This document shows positions 34,553 to 45,699 of a stretch of DNA of 64,000 bases, piece by piece. The notes under the pieces were generated by a model. It ran no database searches, had not been told where the DNA came from, and saw nothing but the letters and a program-made list of their open reading frames with translations. The position numbers and the translations under genes were made by a program. The DNA comes from Holothuria scabra. Taxonomy: Eukaryota; Echinodermata; Holothuroidea; Aspidochirotida; Holothuriidae. Each line of letters starts with the position of its first letter. Position 1 is the first letter of the stretch. The stretch is from NCBI GenBank assembly GCA_037179385.1, contig CM074180.1:32965455-33029454 (forward strand), read 5' to 3'.

Positions 34553-36118
34553 TGTAACGATCCGCAGTTTGTATTTTAATGACACTCCAGAAAACCTAAC
34601 TAGTTTCAACCAGTTCTAGGCTCATGCACGTGGGCCTGCTGTCTGGCAGACTAAATGATTGATGTTTCTGACCCTGATTGGTTACTTTCCCCAGGTAGGC
34701 TGTCCTCACCATAGGTTGAAGGCCACAGTGTACTGCAGGCAGGGGGTGTGGTTATGGTAATCCGGACTACTGATTGGGTTCGTGAGGTTGCGAAAGATTA
34801 TGTGACTAAAAAGGTAAGGAGACGAAGCCACGTGCAGAACGGGCCTGAGAATCAGAGAAGTTGTGTTCCGCAATAAAACCTGTGAGACTTAAGGGTGAGA
34901 GAAGCGGTGTGTTTGATAAAGAAAAACTTGTGGGCAAGAAGAAACAGACATGTGATTAGATTGAAGGACCAGACAAGTAAAAAATTTAGGTAAAAGAATG
35001 AGAACGGGTATTTTTACGCCAAAATAAATGTAGATTAAGTACATGGATGGGCTGTAGCCAGTTAAACTAGGGAGATAACAGGCTGGGGATGTGAAGCACA
35101 TAATAATTCAGAGATATTAGAAAGCAGCCTTGCCTTGAGAAGGCGGAGAAGGATAGTGGATGGAGTAATCCGGATTATAGGAAAGAAAAGGAAATTAAAA
35201 CTTGAGCTTAATGATGTAAATTCCCCCTAATAGCTTATACTTTGGACTGTTACTTGTAACCAAAGGTTAGCACAGGTGTGCTGAAGTGCCGTTTACTGTA
35301 GATGTGCCTATGTTGGGTTGGCACATGTGTACTTAAGTTTCTTTTATTGTGGATCTGCCAATCGGGGTTTAGCAACGCATGCTGTGGTTCCGTTTATTGT
35401 GGATGTGCCTATTGAGGGATAGGCGCGTCTGTACTAAAGTTTCTTGTACTGTTGATGTGCCAATCAAGGTTTAGCACATGTGTGCTGTGGTTCCATTTAT
35501 TGATGTGCCTATTCTGGGTAGGCATATGTGTACTAAAGTTTCCTTTATTGTGGATCTGCCAATTGAGGGTTAGCACACGCGTGCTGAGGTTCCGTTTAAT
35601 GCAAATGTGCCTATTCAGGGTAAGCACATGTGTACTGAAGTCTCATTTATTGTTGATGTGCCAATCGAGGGTAATTAGCACATTTGTGCTGAAGTTCCCT
35701 CCCTTACCTAGATGTGCCAATCTGGGGTTAACACCTACGTAAAGCAGTTGCAGACGTGAGAGACCCCCCCCGACACTGGAGATTTGATGCTGGGTGGCTA
35801 AAGCTTGAGGACCAATGCCGGATTCATGCTGATGCTGGATAGCTGATGTGGGCGTACTCCTCAATTCCATACTGTTCTTTTATGGGTTGCACAACTGTGT
35901 TTTTGCCCATGGGGAAAGATGGAACAACAGGGTTGGCAGATACATTTAAGAGCTTTTATCATTTATTTTTAACTGTGACCTTGCAATTGGTTTTGGCTGT
36001 AATTTTGGATACAAGTTGTTGAATAATCAAACTTAAACCATAAAAATAGTTGTTCTGTGCTTCTTTTTGTGTAACTAGCCCATCCCCTTACCACACATAA
36101 ATTTGGCGGCGCGTTACA
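34553..36118. mobile_element. Possible solo LTR (TGTAACG...CGTTACA)
   Basis: TGTAACG at 34553 and CGTTACA ending at 36118 are inverted 7-mers of the type that bound Gypsy-like LTRs. An AATAAA lies at 34873. The interval contains the 51-bp minisatellite at 35265-35740. The 5-mer ACACG occurs before the left end and overlaps the right end, so the target duplication is ambiguous. I see no second LTR, primer site or pol region. A chance pairing of 7-mers is quite possible. Confidence 0.3.
35265..35740 (+). repeat. 51-bp minisatellite with alternating A/B units
   Basis: Units begin near 35301, 35352, 35402, 35454, 35502, 35553, 35603 and 35655. Type A reads GATGTGCCTATT...GGCACATGTGTACTAAAG, and type B reads GATxTGCCAATCGAGGGTTAGCACACGTGTGCTG. 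They alternate, giving a ~101-bp higher-order unit. Since 51 is a multiple of three, frames stay open on both strands (35409-35627 minus, 35452-35742 plus) with a 17-residue period. These are not genes. Confidence 0.9.
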
Positions 36119-36382
36119 CGAGCAGTCAACAGCGTATTTGGTCTAATGGTAAGAGCATCCGCCTCTCACACAGAACCCGGGTTCGCTTCCCAGGTCAAGT
36201 CATACCAAAGACTCTAAAAATGGAACCTAGTGCCATTGTGGGTGATGCTCTGCATAAGCGATGGAGTAGGGAAAACAAGCCAGTGAGCCACAACTGGAAA
36301 AAGGCCGTGGTCAGCTCGACTTGAACTAATAGGTTGGACACTGGGCCGTAAAACTCTATCTAACTAACTACACGAGCAGTCA
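36115..36382 (+). mobile_element. SINE family C, complete, with 14-bp target duplication
   Basis: The body (36129-36368) has a tRNA-like head with A-box (TTGGTCTAATGGTAAGAGC) and B-box (GGGTTCGCTTCC), and a CTCTCAC loop like tRNA-Glu(CTC). The shared body follows (ACTCTAAAAATGGAACC, GCGATGGAGTAGGGAAAAC, GCCACAACTGGAAAAAGG, TTGGACACTGGGCCGTAAAA) and a TAACTAAC tail. TACACGAGCAGTCA is repeated exactly at 36115-36128 and 36369-36382. The intact internal promoter and perfect duplication point to a fairly young insertion. Confidence 0.95.
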
Positions 36383-36589
36383 TGACTGATCTTTTCAACC
36401 CAATTATAATAGGCCAACAAGCAGTGAATTTGGGTTTTGTACCCCTCAAAATATAAACAAAATAGATGCAACTAAAGGAGGACATTTTACTATACATTTA
36501 ATCACAAATGCAATCATTCAATGATGAAACTGCTACATGAACCCTACCATGGACTGCCTATGTGTGGTATTCTGAGGAATTAATTAAAG

Positions 36590-36660
36590 GTCAAGAGCAG
36601 TGCCCCCACCCCCCCCAAAAAAAATGAAATAAATAAATAAAAAATACATTACGTGCTAAG
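36590..36660. repeat. C-run/A-run compound tract beside a MITE-like end
   Basis: AAAGGTCAAGAGCAGTGCCCCC resembles the terminus of MITE family F (51817), followed by a C run, an A run and (AAAT)n. Only the end is seen. Confidence 0.45.
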
Positions 36661-36750
36661 CCTGATGTGGAATTCTCTGGCAAATACCGCAGACCGACGG
36701 TCTTTCGAAGTAAACAATACTGAATCAGACACCACATCACTAGATAACAG

Positions 36751-37188
36751 CTCTTTGGCTGTGTTCCCACTTGATCCCCCTATAGTGATCGCCCCAAGCT
36801 CAATCAACTGGAAAATTTTGTGACCAACCGCACGAGTGTTTCCATTTGATCGCCTGCGCGAGATCTGATCCCCTCCTCCAGTTCAAGTAACAGAAGTTTT
36901 TTCATTGAAATTATGTGTGCAGGTCAGGTTTGTTAACACAAGTTTGTGTGGCGTGAGGTGATCGCTGGGGAAGTACATCATTGATCTCGGGTCACCTTGA
37001 TCCCGTTTTTGTTCCCACTTGTTTTCCTGATCGCCTGTGCCCGGTCTGATCCTCCCCGAAGGAGCGATCAAGCTCTCGGGATCTGATCCGGGGAACGAGA
37101 GGGTTCCCACTTGCAAATTGATCCCCTGCGCGGGGTCTGAACCGGATCTGATCGCCTGGTCGTTCCCAAGTGGGAACACACTCTTTGA
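36751..37188. mobile_element. MITE family Q with 8-bp target duplication
   Basis: TGTGTTCCCACTTG near 36760 and CAAGTGGGAACACA ending at 37180 are perfect inverted 14-mers. The flanks CTCTTTGG (36751-36758) and CTCTTTGA (37181-37188) match at seven of eight bases. Subterminal repeats of GATCTGATCCxx and CCTGCGCGGGTCTGA occur on both sides, as in many cut-and-paste elements where they bind transposase. The frames at 36883-37206, 36992-37342 and 37037-37237 lie in it. Confidence 0.85.
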
Positions 37189-37189
37189 T

Positions 37190-39212
37190 CCCACCCGCCT
37201 GGTCAAACCAGCTCATCTTCATATACAAAACTTGTGAAATGTGAATACTTCTAAACTGTCTAGTGTCCACGGAGAAAGTTCTCTTATCAGAGGTTCTTCT
37301 CAACAGGACAATGGACTGTTCTGTGACAGACCGAGGCAGCAAAGTTGCTTACTCATTACCAGGTGAACTGTGGGCTAATTAAATAGGATCATCTAACTGA
37401 TAGCACATGCTTGATTAGATGGTTTAGTGAAGACATGCAGAATGTGCAAACTCAGTGCCCTTCGGAGAGAACTCGTAATGAAAATAATATTTACTTTGAA
37501 GCAACAGCTAAATCTCATACTTTTCTTCTTATTTCTCTTCAAAGTACAGTTCATTGTATTTCATGACTTCAATATTCCATATTCAGGGTAATTTATAAAC
37601 TAAGGAGTTACAGTACTTCTGGTAAATTTCACATATATTCAAGAGGAAAAATACTGTCACTTGACTGCCAATAGCAAATCATGAAAAATGACAGTGTACT
37701 AGATTCCTTCAATTTGCAGTGACCTCATTTTCCCTTCAAAGTGTTGGTATGTGTATCCTTTTGTTTGGGCTTGCCCAGCTGCTATTTTATTATTGTTTTA
37801 ATATGCACATACATACAGGGAAAGTTGTATTCCGTTTTTGATCATAAAATTGAAATCAACCCCAACTGCTGCCATAGCCTTTTCACACAAGAGAAAGTAC
37901 AGAAGAAATGATTTCAGAGAGAAAAATCAAGCCACAATCAGGAATTGAACTGGTTGACAGAGGCCAAGTAATTGCTCAACACCTTGTGAATATGTTGCAA
38001 TAACCTCTTGCACCTTAATTACTCTTTATATACTGTATTGACTACGTTTTTACCATCTGCTGTTTTAATGCCATGCAAGTTTTGCATGTTGATGCCAAAG
38101 ATATTACACGCATAGATACCAAACTTAATTAAAATGGCACGGTGACTCCTCACGGAGGGGTGGAAGTGCTGATCACTGATCAGTCGTTTTGAAAGCTAAC
38201 AGTTAATTGATATCTTACGGCAGTATACTGTAAATACTTGTGATTTTAAAATATTGCAATTCTTGCGAACACGGTCCTACAATAAATTTCATTTACATGA
38301 AACAGTTTTAGGGGCCTTCGAGACTTTCTACTTAATAACATTTGAACATTAATTCACATCAACTGGTTTGCAGTTCCTTGACTTACTGATTGGTCAGTTT
38401 CTATGGTATCTACATTTATAATATCTTTGGTTGGTGCAAGCAATGAGCCCTCAACTGTGCCAACAAAGAGCAGTCAAATCTGACCCAAAACTACATTTTT
38501 TGTACTAGTTCACATACAAAAATTCACAATTGACAAAAGTGGTTGCTTCTATTTAACTATAAAATAGCAGTTTAACTGAACAAATGTCCCCATTTTTAAT
38601 TAAAGTATCTTCAATGATATTGCAAGTTAGTCTTATATCATCAAAATATTCAAGCATAAAATTATAACATTCTGAGAGACTAGCTCTTTAACTTTTGTTT
38701 GGTACTTAGTTTATATGTTCATAAACACTGCATGCAGAGATACAGAAGCAATTTATGTCAAAATATGAAAAATTTGCGAGAATTGGCTGCTTTTCCTCAC
38801 TGTAAAATGCACCGAATGTACAGGGAAATAAATCTGCGAAATCAATAGATTAGTTCATTGCATGATAAATTTGGAGGGTGCAGTGAAAAACAAAAGGTCG
38901 AATGATCTTGGACGATTGTTCTTGATGTATTCAGGCTTTTGAATGCTCTACATTGCCAACAGAGCCAAGACATTGCTGCACATCATTGATAGTACATATG
39001 GATTCACTGTAAACAGAAAACGGATGTTAAAAAAAAAAACCATAATTCTGAAGATTGAACAAAACCTTGAAGCCCACATAAAGTCACACATCCTGCCACT
39101 AAAGAATGTCTGCAAATATTTTTGGTGTCATTCATCATATTTTATATGGTGAATTTGTATTGCTTCAGCAAAGAGTAGTTTAAGTTATGATACATGACTA
39201 ATGTTTAAGTTA
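37190..39212. other. No gene; possible diverged tRNA-like SINE head at 37899-37990
   Basis: On the minus strand GTGTTGAGCAATTACTTGGCC and GTTCAATTCCTG are spaced like A- and B-boxes, with no recognisable SINE body after them. A stretch at 38465-38520 loosely resembles the family B end. The rest is unassigned. Confidence 0.3.
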
Positions 39213-39213
39213 A

Positions 39214-39344
39214 ATCTCTTGTAGGGAAATTTGACTATTAATACAAAGGTGAAGGTAATACAGTGTTATCTTTCATAAATGACAAAGCATGAAATTTTCA
39301 TTACAAGGGCATCTATTTAACAGTCAAATTTCCTTACAAGAGAT
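39214..39344. mobile_element. MITE family M (26-bp inverted ends)
   Basis: ATCTCTTGTAGGGAAATTTG and its inverted copy (CAAATTTCCTTACAAGAGAT) enclose 131 bp. The core GTGAAGGTAATACAGTG...ATAAATG is shared with the neighbouring element N, whose ends are unrelated. Confidence 0.8.
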
Positions 39345-39365
39345 AGATGACAGGAAATGCTTCTA

Positions 39366-39772
39366 ATATGTCTATATTATGTAGACATACACAACAGTTT
39401 TAATGTAAAGTTGAAGGTAATACAATGTTAACTTTCATAAATGTCCAGCAGACAAAAATTTTTATTACAATGGCATTTATTAAACCTTTACCATTGTGCT
39501 CCAATCGGGGCATATTTGCGCGCCTTGGGAGTGGGCGGAAAAGCGGACGTAGCACGCCCCGCATCAGCTTCCATAGGCTATTGTCCCCGTGACCTTAAAC
39601 TATTGTTTCTCAGGTTGTTGTGGCCAAATTTTCGGGTAGCTACTCGCAGTTTCAAGCTCCATGTGAACCAGTAAAGATGGGCGACAGCCGCACTTTCCGT
39701 ATGGGTCCAAAAGGACCCAAACAACAGTAAAGAGTTAAAACTGTTGTGTATGTCAACATTATATAGACGTAA
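39366..39772. mobile_element. MITE family N with nested TTAA element R
   Basis: ATGTCTATATTATGTAGACA with ACACAACAGTTTTAA at the left is inverted at the right (TTAAAACTGTTGTGTATGTC then ATTATATAGACGT). Its interior is cut by element R at a TTAA. Without R, the element would be about 150 bp. Confidence 0.82.
39480..39738. mobile_element. TTAA-flanked GC-rich MITE R, inserted in N
   Basis: 251 bp between TTAA at 39480-39483 and 39735-39738. The ends ACCTTTACCATTGTG and CAACAGTAAAGAG are inverted relatives of the CCCTTTA-type piggyBac terminus. The hairpin GGGTCCAAAAGGACCC lies near 39705. It is far more GC-rich than its host, and the frames at 39441-39674 and 39578-39820 cross it. Confidence 0.78.
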
Positions 39773-39774
39773 TT

Positions 39775-42120
39775 GAAGCATTAATCTGCCATCTACTGGT
39801 TTTTTGGTTATGTAATTCATTCCTTTGCTCCTCTACCAAATTTTAAATAATTGGCTAGAATATTTGCATATCCTCGAAAAGACCCCACATATCCATCAGT
39901 TGAAGTATCTTTGGAATACATGGTTATGAAATGCTGTTGTAGAGAGTGCTAGGGCTTAAGGCTTACACAGGGAGCTAATATGACATTTAGCAGTGAAAAA
40001 AGTTCACATTTATTCTTTGCAAAGGAATCACTGTCTATCAGAGTACTATTGTATTTTAACAATTCCACATTGGATGTGGTTATGCAGGGATCAAAACTTT
40101 AAAGTTAAAATATATGTGGTCCCAGTGGCAGGCCACTGCTGATTTGACTGAAAGCTGATTCTGATTTTATCTGATCCTAAGTTAAAGCAAAGAATCAAGT
40201 TGCCTGATTAGATACAATAGCTTTCCAGAGACTAAGTCTGCACACTTCTAAACTGTTACAATTTTGTATTTTCTATTTTCAACAATCCCATCCAAATTAC
40301 TTTTTATAGCAAGAGCTACAGGGCTGTAAGTAAAGTACACATGCATCACCTAATTGAAGTCACAATCACCCAAGCGTTAAAACACTAATTGTGAATTCAC
40401 ATACATATGGAAAGAAATTCATATGTGTAGCTATGTGAACATTCTCCAAGGGTCAAGAACTCTTGTGTACGTATGAACGAGATTAAAGTGATGAGTGTCT
40501 CATGAGTGATATAGATCACTGCGCATGGAATTTCTATGTCCTTGAGTAAACATAACAAACCCACATGGTGTGTGGCAACGACAGAGGAGGAGGCTGTCAA
40601 ACTTAAAGCAAATTATAAATCTACCATGAGGCCTCTTATCTGAAAATAAAGGACTCCTTTAGATGCCATCTATTTCATCTTTGGTATTCTTTAGTAACAC
40701 CATGAGCTGGATGCATGTTTCTGCATGAAACAAATTAGCAGCTCCCTGGTATTCTAGTCTTCATCGCAGAGTTTTTTTTTTCCCTCATGCCAATTCCTCG
40801 TAAAAGCACTTCCTCTAAACCAGCAGATAATTATTTTGGGAGCGTTGTCAGGTATCCACGCATGCCTGCGTAAAATTCTTTCCACATTTATACCACCTTA
40901 AAGGTAAGTGACCTTCTAAAAACGTTTCTAGACTAAGTTGTACAACAACTGTTTATTCTGATTCTTCCTGTAAATTTCACAAATTCTAAGATGTCAATTG
41001 ACAGCTGTCCCATGTAGACAGTGTGATAAACTTACAATGATCCTTGTTATGACAATTGAAAGTGTCCTAAATTCATGCCAAATGCATTTTTTTTTAAAAA
41101 TTACACAAGAGATAATTTCTCTGATCTCCGACCATGTGAACATAGATTTCATGATAGCCATGAGTAAGGACTAATAAAACAGCTGTTGACACTAAATAAC
41201 ACTGTAAAACTTCAAAAATATTACCAAAGACTGAATGCTATAGAATAAAAATGTCAAATTTCTTTTGTAACTGGAAGTGACTTCCAAATAACCCGCCATA
41301 AAATGACAGGAATGGTCATGTTGGATACAAGGAGAAACCTCTTGAGATCTTCACCTGTGAGCCCATTCTTCTTTTCATAAATTCAACCAGTTTTATTCTT
41401 GAAAAGGTCTCTGACTCCATATGTTCCATACATAAACATTTTTCCAGTTAGGAATTGGAAATTTTCGGTGCGGTCCCAGAAAACACTGATGCAATAGCTC
41501 TGCTTTAGTCAGCATCTTCCTTGGTGACAAAACCTAGGGGTGAAAAGAAAAGTGTATATCCTACAGCTAGCCTAAAGCTTTTAAGTTTTGATACATTTAT
41601 TCTAGGCTCCACATCCACTTCAGGAAAGTCTGATGTATATGGTGGACCTTATTTTTTTTCTTTGTCACACTTTTGGATAAAAAAAAGTACGCGGTATCTT
41701 TTTAAGACTAATTGGTAAGAATGTGTTAGATGTCACTGGTGTGGACAAGTATCCCCAGAGCTGCAGGCTAAAATATTTATCGCCAGAGACATCCATAGGA
41801 ATAGAAATTTTTTTGGCCCAGCAGGCAAGTTGAATTTCCCACATTTATACAGTAACATGTAACCTTTCAACCAAATTTCCTTTATAAAACAGAAATTTCT
41901 CCCACAAGACAAGTATTCCACCTCAAAATACAAAAATTCCCTCATAGTACCAAAACATCCCTGAAAATATCAAATTTTCTCTTAAAATATCACAATTTCT
42001 GTTAACAGCTTCCCGAATTACCAATTCCAAATTTTTCCCACTAGTACATCCTCCATGAAAAAAGTTTCTCCACTGCAGAACTATAACACAAAAACAGTGG
42101 AAAAACTTCAAGAAGGCATA
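39775..42120. other. No gene or repeat recognised
   Basis: Small inverted words (CAGTGGCAGGCCACTG at about 40126; CATATGGAAAGAAATTCATATG near 40407). Frames at 40397-40600, 41521-41718 and 41733-41945 have no domain. Confidence 0.4.
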
Positions 42121-42124
42121 AGAA

Positions 42125-43715
42125 ACCTTACACAATGTACATCTCAAAAGATGTAGCTCATGGAAAGCCATTACCTCATTTGAATTACAACGTGTAAATC
42201 TGATGAACTTCACATAATGCAATTATCTAAAGCAGACTCCAATTACCTCACAAAACTAACATCATCTAAGGTAGATGAACTACACAATGCAATAACATCA
42301 AGCAGACATACAATAACCACACACAACCACCACCATCATCATCTTTATCATATATAGATGAACTTCACACAATAACATCTAAAAGAACTACAAGTACCAC
42401 ATACAACTAACACCTTGCAAGCATCTCACACAATGTAATTCCCAAGCTGACAAACAACTGCCTCATACAGCATGCATCATCTCAAGCATATACACCTCTC
42501 AAAATGTTAATACCATCTAATAGGCAAACAAGTAACTCGATCAAACAAACTATATCATCTCAACCAGATGCATCTTACATTATATTACTATGTCAATTAG
42601 ATGCCTACAATAAACCTCATGCAACTTACATCATCTCAAGCAGATGTACCTCACACAATGTTATTATCTCAATCAGACATACACTTACCTCATGCAAATT
42701 ACATCATTTCAAGCAGATGTACCTCACACAAAGTTATCATCTCAATCAGATAACAGCTACCTCATTCAACTTACATCATCTCAAGCAGATGTACCTCACA
42801 CAATGTTATTATCTCAATCAGACCTACAATTACCTCATGCAAATTACATCATCTCAAGCAGATATACCACACAAAATGTTGATATCTCAATCAGACCTAC
42901 AATTACCTCATGCACACTTACACCATCTCCAGCTGATGTAATTGACACAATGTTATTATCTCAATCAGACCAATTATTTCCTCAAGCAACATCATCTCAA
43001 GCAGATGTACCAAACACATTACCTAAAGCAGACCATCAATAACCTCATGCAAATTACATTATTTCAAGCAGATGTACCTGACACAATGTTATTATCTCAA
43101 TCAGACCTACAATTACCTCATGCAAATTACATCATCTCAAGCAGATATACCACACAAAATGTTGATATCTCAATCAGACCTACAATTACCTCATGCAACT
43201 TACACCATCTCAAGTAGATGTACCATACACAATGTTATTATTTCAATCAGACCATAAAGTACCTCATGCAAATAACATCATCTCAAGCAGATGTACCAAA
43301 CACATTACCTAAGCAGACCATCAATTACCTCATGCAAATTACATTATTTCAAGCAGATGTACCTCACACAATGTTACCAGACCTACAATTACCTGAGGCA
43401 ACTTACATCACCTGAAGCAAATGTACCTCACAAAATGTTTTTTGTTTTTGTCTCAATCAGACCTTTAATTAACTCATGCAACTTACATCATTTTAGGATG
43501 CTGTACCTTCCACCAAGTTATTGAAAAATGGAGGAGGGAAAACAAGCCAGTGAGCCAAAACTGGAAAAAAACGCAATTGCTGGATTGACTTGAACCAATT
43601 GGTTGAAACTGGGCCATAAACTCCATCTTAATAACTCAAGAAGACATGTAATTTTATTATGTAACTTACATTATCTCAACCACACAATTTCCCTTAATGC
43701 AATTATCTCAAGCCT
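42125..43715 (+). repeat. 73-bp satellite array, ~20 units, interrupted by a SINE
   Basis: The unit reads roughly ACATCATCTCAAGCAGATGT-ACCTCACACAATGTTATTAT-CTCAATCAGACCTACAATTA-CCTCATGCAAATT. Unit starts at 42631, 42704, 42776 and 42849 give a 72-73-bp period. The central units (42600-43450) are the most alike and both edges are degenerate. Because 73 is not divisible by three, the array yields overlapping plus-strand frames in all phases (42504-42941, 42644-43042, 42942-43217 and others), none of which is a gene. The SINE at 43526-43637 splits the last units. Confidence 0.92.
43526..43637 (+). mobile_element. SINE family C, 5'-truncated copy inside the satellite
   Basis: AAATGGAGGAGGGAAAACAAG, CAGTGAGCCAAAACTGG, GACTTGAACCAATTGGTTG and CTGGGCCATAAACTCC identify it. 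Satellite-like sequence resumes at about 43638 (ACATTATCTCAAC...CAATTATCTCAAGC). Confidence 0.85.
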
Positions 43716-43719
43716 GGCT

Positions 43720-45035
43720 ATGCTACCTGTTGAATTATAACTTACGTTAAAATATTTCACAAAATGATATTAGTCATAAATTGCATCACTGCAATCATAG
43801 ATGCAAGATAGGCTACATTCACTTAACCTGGATGTTTGGAGCAATATCACCTCACAAACCTTTAGAATAAGCATTTGAACACCTGTAAAATATTATCTTA
43901 TCAAACAGATAACAGTTAAGGTCTTTAGCTTTTGTTCCAAGCAAAACTAGGTACAAGTACTGCAAAATATCCATATGTCACATTCATCACTAAATTCTTA
44001 TCTCTACAATAAATTCTCTCAAGGATCTTGGTTTAGAAACAGAGATATAATTTAAACTACAAAGGTTGTCCAGGCAATAGTTGGTGCAAGTGACTGAAAG
44101 GAAACCCATTTACTACCTAAAGCACCTTTGACAACTAGGAAGTCATTTGATAAATTTCCAAGTTACTTAATTGAGTAAGGTCAGCAATCTTCTTTTTTAA
44201 AGATTTTGATTGGACTTGTTATCAAAGAACAATTTTGCTAACAAGTCAACAAGTAAACTGCAACCTTCTCACAACAAGGGCTTCACCTAAATAAATACGA
44301 AAATCAAAGCGATATGTGACATATTTGAAAAGAGCAAAGCTGCTGCACATGAATGAAATGGACCAGTGAAAACAGTGGATGGTTTTACCCTGTGCATTCC
44401 AAAATGTAGATGATCTTATCAACCCAATGTACTGCCCTCCTTTTAAATGGTGAAGTTTTACTCTTTGGCAGAGAAAATAAACTAAAGCTTGGTTCAAATT
44501 TTCAAAACCTCACTGTCAAACCCTATTGCTTCTTATGAGGATGAGACCAAACAGAAAATTTGTGGTTGTTTGAAATATCATAATTTATGTATTTGTTGAC
44601 TCTGATTAACTTTGGGAGTAAAGAAATTCATGAGTTTATTTACATTCACGCAGGATATGAGTAAATATCTTCATGTAAGCATTCATCACAGTTTCATGGC
44701 ACTGTACAAACAAGTAATAATATACAGTATGAACACAATGTCTGTTTGGAGTGAGACTTCCCTAGGAAAGAGAGGCAGAATGTCAATTTTTATATTAAGT
44801 GTAAGAATACCACCAACTAAATATGGAATTGAGAATCAATGAATCATGACTTCAGCCATAGGTGCATTGAAAAAAAAAAAAAAAAACATTTCATTATTGA
44901 AATTTTACATGTTACAATGAACATAACTAGAACTTTTGAAGTTTTTCCATCTTTGCATCATAAATTTTCAATGAGTGAAAATTTTAATCACTATAACTGG
45001 TGAGAAAAAAAAAATAGTGCCATGTACACAGAAAA
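43720..45035. other. No gene; A runs
   Basis: A runs lie at about 44869-44886 and 45005-45014. The frames at 44246-44497 and 44612-44842 lack domains. Confidence 0.4.
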
Positions 45036-45039
45036 GTTC

Positions 45040-45695
45040 CTATGCAGCAGTGGGAACTCCCCTCATGTGATTGTGAGCAGCTGGGGATGGCTCGGCTGTC
45101 CTGCTCCAGGTGTTCCTCTTGTGTCTCCCTGGATCCCTGTATGGGTCTGGCACACTGATGGAACCAGTAGGCTCTGGGACTGCCTCCTAGCCCCTAGAAG
45201 CCAGGTCGCTTGTCCCAGGGGCTGAGGCCCCTAAGCCTGTAGGGCCTGTATTGATGGGAGTGTGCTGGTCTACAGACCCCACTAGGGAACTGTCCTTCAA
45301 CTGCACAGAAAGCAGGGTCCCCGAACCAACCTGGGCGGTTGACCTGGAGGTGACAGCCCAGAGAGGTACACTTATCTGCTTGGTACTACCTTCTTTTTCC
45401 TTCTTTTCACTATTTTCCATAGCCGAGCCCGATGTGCCAGGGCTGAGGGGTAAAGACCTGGGATGGCTTCGAGCCTAGACTTGAGCATCTACCTGAGGAC
45501 TTTTATCCAGGAGTCAATCTCCTTCAACTCAGCTGCTGAGAAGCTCCTGCACTGCTCACAGGGCTCGTTCTTGGTGCAGGCCCTGCAAGCAGGGCAAACT
45601 GAGTGGTGATCCCAACCCTTCCCAGTCAAAACTGGGAGGAATGGGACATAGACCACCAGACATGATAATATGAAGCCAGATGTGAGGAGAAAATC
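45040..45695 (-). pseudogene. Decayed gag-like retroelement fragment with Cys cluster
   Basis: Read on the minus strand, an open stretch of 68 codons (45492-45695) holds HSVCPACRACTKNEPCEQC, a C-x2-C-x2-C-x5-C-x2-C cluster at 45549-45596, followed by an acidic/aromatic SAAELKEIDSW segment. This pattern is familiar from gag-like proteins of invertebrate retroelements (DIRS/Ngaro-like or Gypsy-like), where it precedes a long Ser/Thr/Pro-rich region. After a TAG at 45489-45491 the reading continues in another phase. It gives 95 codons rich in Ser, Thr, Gly and Pro (45190-45474), a TAG at 45187-45189, and 48 more in phase to a stop at 45040-45042. At least one frameshift and two stops make it non-functional. 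No reverse transcriptase or recombinase follows. The stretch is clearly more GC-rich than its surroundings. The family assignment is inference. Confidence 0.55.
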
Positions 45696-45699
45696 TCAG

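Noticed and set aside
35409..35742. Open frames on both strands with a 17-residue repeat
   Set aside because: They come from the 51-bp minisatellite, whose length is a multiple of three. No domain or start context supports a gene.
36129..36200. tRNA gene (Glu-like, CTC anticodon loop)
   Set aside because: The acceptor stem does not close, and the sequence continues into the SINE body with a target duplication. It is a SINE head, as are those at 57799 and 55302.
38460..38695. An eighth family B MITE
   Set aside because: The left end (AGCAGTCAAATCTGACCCAAAAC) is only loosely similar, and the conserved internal words are missing.
40120..40140. CAGTGGCAGGCCACTG as an end-to-end hAT footprint
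   Set aside because: A 7-bp-arm palindrome is short enough to occur by chance, and there is no flanking duplication.
42504..43524. Several plus-strand open frames of 61-145 codons
   Set aside because: All lie in the 73-bp satellite. The same unit is read in successive phases, and the translations are repeats of one short string.
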